Assembly (NCBI GenBank): GCA_946885845.1
Contig: CAMPHJ010000025.1
Span: 1-27,413 of the forward strand
Direction: 5' to 3'
DNA length: 27,413 nt
From: an uncultured Sphingobium sp.
Lineage (GTDB): Bacteria > Pseudomonadota > Alphaproteobacteria > Sphingomonadales > Sphingomonadaceae
In this document: in pieces, positions 22,159 to 27,413 of the stretch
Layout: the number at the start of each line of letters is the position of its first letter
How positions within the stretch are numbered: position 1 is the first letter of the stretch
Position numbers and translations under genes: made by a program
Notes under the pieces: model-generated
What the model was told of the DNA's origin: nothing
Seen by the model: only the letters and a program-made list of their open reading frames with translations
The model's database searches: none

Positions 22159-23643
22159 TCAGTGGGCGGCGGGTAGTGCTTCCGCGTCCATTTTGTCGTG
22201 CGTGGCGAAGCGTTCGACCATCGACGCGCTAGCCTCATTCAGGCCCACGACTTCGACGACCGTGCCCGCTCGGCGGAATTTCAGGACGGCCTTGTCAAGC
22301 GTGCCCACCGCCGAAATGTCCCAGAAATGCGCGGCGCTGACGTCGATGATGACGCGGTCGAGCGGTTCCTTGTAATCGAAGGACGAGGTGAAACTGTCTG
22401 CCGAGGCAAAGAACAGCTGACCCGCGACGCGATAGGTGCGCGCCTTGCCATCGGCGGACAGGTCGGAGCTGACCGTGAAAAGCCGCTTCACCTTGCTGGC
22501 GAAGAACAGCCCCGACAGGATGACGCCCGCAAGCACGCCTTGGGCAAGGTCACGTGTCCACACGACGATGACGACCGTTGTGATCATCACCACAGAAGAC
22601 TGCCAGGGATGGTGGCTAATGTCCCGGATCGAACGCCAGCTGAAGGTGCCGATGGAGACCATGATCATGACCGCGACGAGCGCTGGCATGGGAATACGCG
22701 CGACCAGCGGGCCAAGAACGACGATCAGGAACAGCAGGAACGCACCCGCGACGAAGGTCGACAGGCGGGTCGATCCGCCCGATTTCACATTGATGACCGA
22801 CTGGCCGATCATGGCGCAACCGCCCATGCCGCCCAGGAATCCGGTCACGAAATTGGCGATGCCCTGCCCCTTCATTTCCCGACGCTTGTCCGAACCGGTG
22901 TCGGTCAGGTCGTCCACGATCTGCGCCGTCAGCATCGATTCCAGCAGGCCCACCGCCGCCATCGTCAGCGAATAGGGCAGGATGATCTGCAAGGTTTCCA
23001 GCGTCAGCGGCACGTTGGGGATGAGGAAGGTCGGCAGGGACGACGGCAGGTTGCCCATGTCGCCAACCGTGTTGACGTTCAGCCCGCCATAGATGGCCAT
23101 GATCGTCAGGATGATGATCGCCACCAGCGGCGAAGGCACGGCCTTGGTCAACCGGGGGAACAGATAGATGATGGCAAGGCCACTGGCGACCATCGCATAG
23201 GTGACCCAGGTCACCCCCGTCAGTTGGGGAAGCTGGGCAATGAAGATCAGGATCGCGAGCGCGTTGACGAACCCGGTGATAACCGAACGCGACACATATT
23301 GCATCAACAGGTCCAGCCGCAGGAAACCGGCTGCGACCTGGACGACGCCCATCAGGACCGTGGCGGCGAACAGATATTCGATGCCATGCGTGCGAACCAG
23401 CGGGGTGACCAGGACCGCAACGGCAGCGGTCGCGGCGGAAATCATGCCGGGGCGACCGCCCACGAAGGCCGTAATGACGGCGATGGAGAAAGAGGCATAG
23501 AGGCCGACGCGGGGATCGACCCCGGCGATGATCGAAAAGCCGATGGCTTCCGGTATCAGCGCCAGGGCGACGACGATCCCGGCAAGGATGTCCGCGCGCG
23601 GATTTACGAACCATTCGCGTTTCAGCGAGGCGATGGATGTCAT
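22159..23643 (-). CDS. SulP-family anion transporter with STAS domain
   Basis: The 494-residue inner-membrane transporter belongs to SulP (SLC26-like), whose members carry sulfate, bicarbonate or other anions. The N-terminus reads [27 protein letters not shown], a typical first-helix region with the conserved PEA. About twelve membrane segments follow up to residue 375. The C-terminal STAS domain (about 385-490) includes [20 protein letters not shown], with the expected loop. The [22 protein letters not shown] motif is at about 271-292. The ATG at 23643 is the only sensible start, with a weak ribosome-binding site. Sequence alone does not separate sulfate from bicarbonate. A long structured leader precedes it, which suggests control at RNA level. 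Confidence 0.92.
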   Translation of the reverse strand: MTSIASLKREWFVNPRADILAGIVVALALIPEAIGFSIIAGVDPRVGLYASFSIAVITAFVGGRPGMISAATAAVAVLVTPLVRTHGIEYLFAATVLMGVVQVAAGFLRLDLLMQYVSRSVITGFVNALAILIFIAQLPQLTGVTWVTYAMVASGLAIIYLFPRLTKAVPSPLVAIIILTIMAIYGGLNVNTVGDMGNLPSSLPTFLIPNVPLTLETLQIILPYSLTMAAVGLLESMLTAQIVDDLTDTGSDKRREMKGQGIANFVTGFLGGMGGCAMIGQSVINVKSGGSTRLSTFVAGAFLLFLIVVLGPLVARIPMPALVAVMIMVSIGTFSWRSIRDISHHPWQSSVVMITTVVIVVWTRDLAQGVLAGVILSGLFFASKVKRLFTVSSDLSADGKARTYRVAGQLFFASADSFTSSFDYKEPLDRVIIDVSAAHFWDISAVGTLDKAVLKFRRAGTVVEVVGLNEASASMVERFATHDKMDAEALPAAH

Positions 23644-23712
23644 TTCAAGGAACCTGCAGACTGGCTAGCGGGGCATCGCGGCGATGGCGCGGCGACTCTT
23701 CAAACTCGGAGA

Positions 23713-23783
23713 AGCGAAGCCCAATTTCGCTAATGGTTATCCCGGGGATAGGCGCCGGGCCGAGCCACCCGGCATTGCCGGGT
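23713..23783 (-). promoter_or_regulatory. Structured 5-prime leader of the SulP gene
   Basis: On the minus strand, between a putative start of transcription and the sulP start codon, three hairpins follow each other: a perfect 7-bp stem (ACCCGGC/GCCGGGT, loop of 3, 23767-23783), a short stem at 23738-23750 (TATCC/GGATA) and a 6-bp stem at 23713-23731 (AGCGAA/TTCGCT). The leader has no gene of its own. Alphaproteobacterial sulfate transporter genes can carry a conserved leader called the sul1 RNA motif; I cannot verify from memory that this one fits. Confidence 0.4.
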
Positions 23784-23888
23784 CCAACGGATGCGGGTCC
23801 CTAACGCGTGGGCGCATGTGTCACAAGGCGAAAATAGGGATGAGGCGTGGTCAACTGGTTCGATAATTCTGCATCCTTCGAAATTTTA

Positions 23889-23917
23889 TTGACGGTTTTG
23901 AGGGGTAGTCATATTTC
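23889..23917 (+). promoter_or_regulatory. Promoter of the ars operon
   Basis: TTGACG (23889-23894) and TATTTC (23912-23917) are spaced by 17 nt, upstream of arsR. The -10 box overlaps the first arm of the ArsR operator, so bound ArsR would block it. Confidence 0.6.
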
Positions 23918-23930
23918 GATGATTATCGAA
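23915..23930. promoter_or_regulatory. ArsR operator
   Basis: TTCGAT (23915-23920) and ATCGAA (23925-23930) form a perfect inverted repeat with a 4-nt centre, 13 nt before the arsR start. ArsR/SmtB operators are short AT-rich dyads like this and are often placed over the promoter. Confidence 0.7.
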
Positions 23931-23943
23931 TCAAGGATAGGCG

Positions 23944-24291
23944 ATGGAACAGGACAAGGCTGTCGCAGCGCTCGCCGCGCTTGCGCAGGATACGCGGCTG
24001 TCGGTATTCCGGCTGCTGGTGAAGGCTGGTCCCGATGGCATGATCGCAGGGTCGGTGGCAGAGGCGATGGGCGTTCCTCCATCGACCATGTCGCACCATC
24101 TGGCCAAGCTGGAGCAGGCGGGGCTGGTCACGTCATGGCGGACCAGTCGGCTGATCCATTATGCCGCGGACTATGCCGGGATGCAGGGCCTGCTCACATT
24201 CCTGATGGCGGATTGTTGTCAGGGTGATCCCCGCGCCTGTTCGGACATGGTGTCCGCCATCGCCTGCGCCCCCGTTGCGCAAGGAGCCTGA
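23944..24291 (+). CDS. arsR: Arsenite-responsive repressor ArsR
   Basis: The 115-residue ArsR/SmtB winged-helix regulator has its recognition helix region at about 37-60 (SVAEAMGVPPSTMSHHLAKLEQAG). Cysteines are at 91, 92, 99 and 108. A C-terminal Cys-Cys pair with a third downstream Cys is the metal-site type of several proteobacterial ArsR proteins and differs from the E. coli type, whose cysteines lie in the DNA-binding helix. An AAGGATAGGCG ribosome-binding site precedes the ATG. It is the first gene of the ars operon; arsC follows directly. When As(III) binds, it should leave the operator at 23915-23930. Confidence 0.92.
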   Translation: MEQDKAVAALAALAQDTRLSVFRLLVKAGPDGMIAGSVAEAMGVPPSTMSHHLAKLEQAGLVTSWRTSRLIHYAADYAGMQGLLTFLMADCCQGDPRACSDMVSAIACAPVAQGA

Positions 24292-24293
24292 TC

Positions 24294-24752
24294 ATGACCG
24301 CTGATATCATCATCTACCACAATCCCGAATGCGGCACGTCGCGCAACGCGCTGGCGATGATCCGCAATGCAGGGGTCGAGCCGCATGTCGTCGAATATCT
24401 GAAAACCCCGCCTTCGCGCGCGATGCTGGAAAGCCTGATCGCGCGCGCCGGGATGGGCGCCCGCGCCCTGCTGCGTGAAAAGGGCACGCCTTATGCCGAA
24501 CTGGGCCTGGGCGATGAAAGCCTGTCCGACGGCGCGCTGGTCAATGCGATGATGGCCCATCCGGTCCTGATCAACCGCCCGCTGGTCGTGTCGCCGCTGG
24601 GCGTGAAGCTGTGCCGCCCGTCGGAAGAGGTGCTGGACCTGATCCCCGCAGCACAGCGCGGGGCTTTTGCGAAAGAGGACGGCGAACTGGTGGTCGACGA
24701 GGCTGGCCAGCGCGTGAGCGTTGGCGACGCCGCGCAGCGGACCAACCGCTGA
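24294..24752 (+). CDS. arsC: Glutaredoxin-dependent arsenate reductase ArsC
   Basis: The 152-residue protein is a glutaredoxin-coupled arsenate reductase of the E. coli ArsC type. It reduces arsenate to arsenite in the cytosol. The active-site motif [10 protein letters not shown] (9-18) has the catalytic Cys13. The conserved NRP (94-96) and LCRPSEEV (106-113) arginines, which hold the arsenate, are present. A C-terminal tail of about 30 residues is longer than the core fold and unremarkable. The gene begins 2 nt after arsR and its stop overlaps the acr3 start (TGATG), so all three are co-transcribed and probably translationally coupled. Confidence 0.95.
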   Translation: MTADIIIYHNPECGTSRNALAMIRNAGVEPHVVEYLKTPPSRAMLESLIARAGMGARALLREKGTPYAELGLGDESLSDGALVNAMMAHPVLINRPLVVSPLGVKLCRPSEEVLDLIPAAQRGAFAKEDGELVVDEAGQRVSVGDAAQRTNR

Positions 24753-25822
24753 TGACCGCGACCAGCCGGCCGCGACTGTCGTTCCTCGACCGATATCTTA
24801 CCTTGTGGATATTCCTTGCGATGGGGCTGGGCGTCGCACTGGGATCCATGATCACGGGGTTGCCCGACGCCATCAACCGCCTGTCATGGGGCACGACCAA
24901 TATCCCCATCGCCATCGGCCTAATCCTGATGATGTACCCGCCGCTTGCCAGGGTGCGTTACGAGGAACTGCCGCGCGTGTTCGAGGACAAGCGGGTGCTG
25001 GCGATGTCCCTGATCCAGAACTGGATCATCGGCCCGGTGCTGATGTTCGCCCTGGCCATCATCTTCCTGCGCGACGAGCCGGAATATATGACCGGCCTGA
25101 TCCTGATCGGTCTGGCGCGATGCATCGCCATGGTCATCGTCTGGAACCAGCTGGCCAAGGGCGACAATCAATATGTGGCTGCTCTGGTTGCGTTCAATTC
25201 GATCTTTCAGATCCTGTTTTTCAGCGTTTACGCCTGGTTGTTCCTGTCCGTCCTGCCGCCGCTGTTCGGTCTGGAAGGGAGCGTCATCGATGTCAGTTTC
25301 TGGACCATCGCAGAAGCGGTCGGCATCTATTTGGGCATTCCATTCCTGGCGGGCTATCTGACCCGCAAATGGCTGGCCGCGGCCAAGGGGCGGGACTGGT
25401 ATGAGGGCGTGTTCCTGCCCAGGATCGGCCCGGTCACGCTGATCGCCCTGCTGTTCACCATTGTCGCCATGTTCAGCCTGAAGGGGAGCGAGATCGTGAC
25501 ATTGCCGGGCGACGCCATTCGCATCGCCATCCCCTTGAGCATCTATTTCGTGGTGCAGTTCACGATCAGTTTCGCCATGGGCAAGCTGATCGCCAGCGAC
25601 TATCCGCGCACCACAGCGGTCGCGTTCACCGCGGCGGGCAATAATTTCGAACTGGCCATCGCCGTCGCCATCGCCGCCTATGGGCTGGCGTCGCCGGTCG
25701 CCTTTGCAGCCGTCATCGGGCCGCTGGTCGAGGTGCCGGTGCTGATCCTGCTGGTGAACGTCGCCTTTTGGTTCGGGCGGCGCTGGTTCCCCGATAGCGT
25801 GCCCGTGGGGAAACAGATATGA
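24752..25822 (+). CDS. acr3: Arsenite efflux transporter Acr3
   Basis: The 356-residue inner-membrane transporter belongs to the Acr3 (BASS-related) family and exports arsenite. About ten membrane helices are visible. Cys124 in the [13 protein letters not shown] stretch is the conserved helix-4 cysteine essential for transport in characterised members, and the [20 protein letters not shown] segment (about 290-309) is a family hallmark containing a conserved Glu. The ATG at 24752 overlaps the arsC stop by one base; the in-frame ORF from 24611 is rejected because it lies within arsC. It completes an arsR-arsC-acr3 operon. No strong terminator follows; a weak 5-bp stem (ACGCG/CGCGT) lies near 25898-25912. 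Confidence 0.95.
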   Translation: MTATSRPRLSFLDRYLTLWIFLAMGLGVALGSMITGLPDAINRLSWGTTNIPIAIGLILMMYPPLARVRYEELPRVFEDKRVLAMSLIQNWIIGPVLMFALAIIFLRDEPEYMTGLILIGLARCIAMVIVWNQLAKGDNQYVAALVAFNSIFQILFFSVYAWLFLSVLPPLFGLEGSVIDVSFWTIAEAVGIYLGIPFLAGYLTRKWLAAAKGRDWYEGVFLPRIGPVTLIALLFTIVAMFSLKGSEIVTLPGDAIRIAIPLSIYFVVQFTISFAMGKLIASDYPRTTAVAFTAAGNNFELAIAVAIAAYGLASPVAFAAVIGPLVEVPVLILLVNVAFWFGRRWFPDSVPVGKQI

Positions 25823-25950
25823 ATGCGATGGCGGCGCCTTATTTCTGAGCATGGGCGCAGACGGGGATATCGATCGATCAAGAAGGCGTTATGCAAGACG
25901 CGCAAGTCGCGTGTATGACAAGTCAATTCTGCTGATCCCCCGGTGCCCCC

Positions 25951-27413
25951 ATGCCTGAATCGATGACGCCTCCCCGGAAAGATCGCGCTGGCGACGATCT
26001 GGACTTTTTGACCGGCGGTGGGGAGATGGGCGCGCGCATCAGGGCGCATGACTGGTCGAAAACGGCGCTGGGACCGCCCGAAACCTGGCCGCAATCGTTG
26101 CGGTCCGCCCTGTCGATATGCCTTCATTCCAGCTTTCCGACCGCCATTTACTGGGGGCTGGACCTGCATATTCTCTACAATGACGCGTGGGCGCCCATTC
26201 CTGCCGAGCGGCATCCGGGCGCCCTGGGTCGGCCCGCGAGGGAAGTGTGGACCGACATCTGGGACGTTGTCGGCCACCAGTTCGAACAAGTGCGCCGGAC
26301 CGGCGAAGGCTATGCGACATATGACCAGATGTTGCCGATGGTCAGGGCGGGCGTCGCTCAGGAAACCTACTGGAATTACAGCTTCACGCCGATCCGCGGC
26401 GAAGATGGCACGGTTGCCGGTGTCTTCAACCAGGGGCATGAAACAACTGCGCGCATCATGAGCGAGCGACGCGCGCTGGCCGAGCGCGAGCGATTGCGGC
26501 GCATGTTCGACCAGGCCCCCGGTTTCATGGCGATGCTGCAGGGCGAGGAGCATATATTCGAGCTGGCGAACGATGCCTACATCAGGCTGATCGGCCGCGC
26601 CGACGTGCTGGGCAAATCGGTGCGCGAAGCCCTGCCCGATGTGGAGGGGCAAGGCTATTTCGAGTTGCTGGACAAAGTCTATGAATCCGGGGAACCCTAT
26701 GTCGGCAGCGCGGTCCCGGTCGAGTTGCAGCGCACCGACGGCGAACCTGTCGAACGCCGTTTCGTCGACATTGTCTATCAGCCGATCACCGACGCACAGG
26801 GACAGGTCACGGGTATTTTCGTCGAAGGGTCCGACGTTACCGAGCGGGTCGACGCGGAAGCGCGGCTTCGCGACCTGAATGAAACGCTGGAACGACGCGT
26901 CGCCGATGCGCTGGCGGAACGCAAGGTGTTCGCCGACCTGTTCGAAACCACCAGCGCGCTGGTGCAGATACTGGACCGCGATTATAAATTCCTGGCCATC
27001 AACGCCGCATCCACGGATGAATATCAACGCATATACGGTGTCAGGCCTGCTGCTGGCGACAATGTGCTGACGCTGCTGGAAAATACACCCGCCCGTGACG
27101 GGATCGAGGCGCTGTGGGCGCGCGTGCTGGCGGGAGAGGATTTCAACCAACTTTCGGAATTCACCTATCTGGACGGTGGACGGCACTGGTACGATATGAA
27201 GTTCGCCCCCGTGAGGTTGCCCGATGGCGAGATTATCGGCGCAAGCCTGTTCGGATATGATGTCACCGCGCGCGTCCATGAACAGGAGCAACTGGCCAAG
27301 GCCGAATCCGCCCGCCGGGAAGCGGACGCCCTGTACCGCGCCTATTTCGAAAATACGGCCGAAGCGCTGTTCGTGATTGGCGTGGGCGACGATGGCGGCT
27401 TCACGATCGAAGA
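25951..27413 (+). CDS. Multi-PAS sensor protein, probable histidine kinase (cut by window end)
   Basis: This open frame starts at ATG 25951 and runs off the right end; 487 complete codons are visible. A stop at 25933-25935 in this frame means no start lies further upstream. The N-terminal part (about 25-170) resembles the sensor modules that precede PAS repeats, with the stretch LGPPETWPQSLRSAL. Three or four PAS/PAC-type units follow at about 185-300, 330-440 and from 460 on, each linked by charged helical segments such as the LRDLNETLERRVADALAERK stretch. No membrane segment is visible, so a soluble sensor is likely. The kinase core, if any, lies outside the window; a diguanylate cyclase or hybrid kinase is possible instead. 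The long opposing ORF in this region is a shadow. Confidence 0.82.
   Translation, partial: MPESMTPPRKDRAGDDLDFLTGGGEMGARIRAHDWSKTALGPPETWPQSLRSALSICLHSSFPTAIYWGLDLHILYNDAWAPIPAERHPGALGRPAREVWTDIWDVVGHQFEQVRRTGEGYATYDQMLPMVRAGVAQETYWNYSFTPIRGEDGTVAGVFNQGHETTARIMSERRALAERERLRRMFDQAPGFMAMLQGEEHIFELANDAYIRLIGRADVLGKSVREALPDVEGQGYFELLDKVYESGEPYVGSAVPVELQRTDGEPVERRFVDIVYQPITDAQGQVTGIFVEGSDVTERVDAEARLRDLNETLERRVADALAERKVFADLFETTSALVQILDRDYKFLAINAASTDEYQRIYGVRPAAGDNVLTLLENTPARDGIEALWARVLAGEDFNQLSEFTYLDGGRHWYDMKFAPVRLPDGEIIGASLFGYDVTARVHEQEQLAKAESARREADALYRAYFENTAEALFVIGVGDDGGFTIE

Noticed and set aside
22198..23733. 511-codon plus-strand open frame
   Set aside because: Antisense to the SulP gene; its Asp/Arg/His-rich composition is typical of the reverse strand of membrane-protein genes.
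25678..27291. 537-codon minus-strand open frame
   Set aside because: It runs opposite to acr3 and the PAS sensor gene, both of which have strong family signatures. No promoter or ribosome-binding site.

Overview
The window looks like a GC-rich alphaproteobacterial chromosome segment, most likely from a sphingomonad (Sphingobium, Sphingomonas or Novosphingobium type). Supporting signs are two TonB-dependent receptors, a GGAAC-N16-CGTT promoter of the EcfG general-stress type, frequent TAT tyrosine codons in high-GC genes, and the mix of catabolic short-chain dehydrogenases (SDRs), a KstD-like flavoprotein and small species-restricted proteins. This assignment is inference from content; no rRNA or marker gene is present. 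No tRNA, rRNA, CRISPR array, transposase or integrase was seen.

Layout. (1) 34-1179: a doubtful 43-residue minus-strand ORF, then an exported DUF1080 (3-keto-disaccharide hydrolase-like) protein. (2) 1203-4139: a stress-type locus. A minus-strand operon SRPBCC protein / zinc alcohol dehydrogenase / 65-residue hydrophilic protein faces away from a plus-strand pair: a 34-residue basic peptide and a PncC (CinA C-terminal) nicotinamide-nucleotide amidase. The plus-strand pair sits behind a well-formed EcfG-type promoter. (3) 4389-8934: an iron-uptake locus. DUF3649, PepSY and DUF3325 membrane proteins are coupled by ATGA overlaps on the minus strand, and a siderophore-type TonB receptor is divergent on the plus strand, with a Fur-like palindrome between them. 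(4) 8966-20698: a catabolic block. It holds a TonB receptor / SDR / lipoprotein tyrosine phosphatase minus-strand group, a divergent TetR regulator with a clear operator, a 3-ketosteroid-Delta1-dehydrogenase-like flavoprotein, two divergent SDRs and a large exported GH106 alpha-L-rhamnosidase. (5) 20859-23643: a DUF2254 membrane protein and a convergent SulP anion transporter with a long structured leader. (6) 23889-25822: an arsenic resistance operon arsR-arsC-acr3 with promoter and operator. (7) 25951 to the window end: a large multi-PAS sensor protein, cut off by the window.

How the parts fit. The catabolic block could import and process a rhamnosylated polycyclic compound such as a steroidal or triterpenoid saponin, or another rhamnoside: outer-membrane uptake (TonB receptor), periplasmic derhamnosylation (GH106), alcohol/ketone interconversion (three SDRs) and ring dehydrogenation (KstD-like), under TetR control. 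That reading is a hypothesis from gene content and is not shown by the sequence. Two copies of a 39-bp repeat (37/39 identical) both lie between convergent gene ends, at the two edges of the iron locus. The left copy is part of a larger palindromic element bounded by CTAGAG/CTCTAG.
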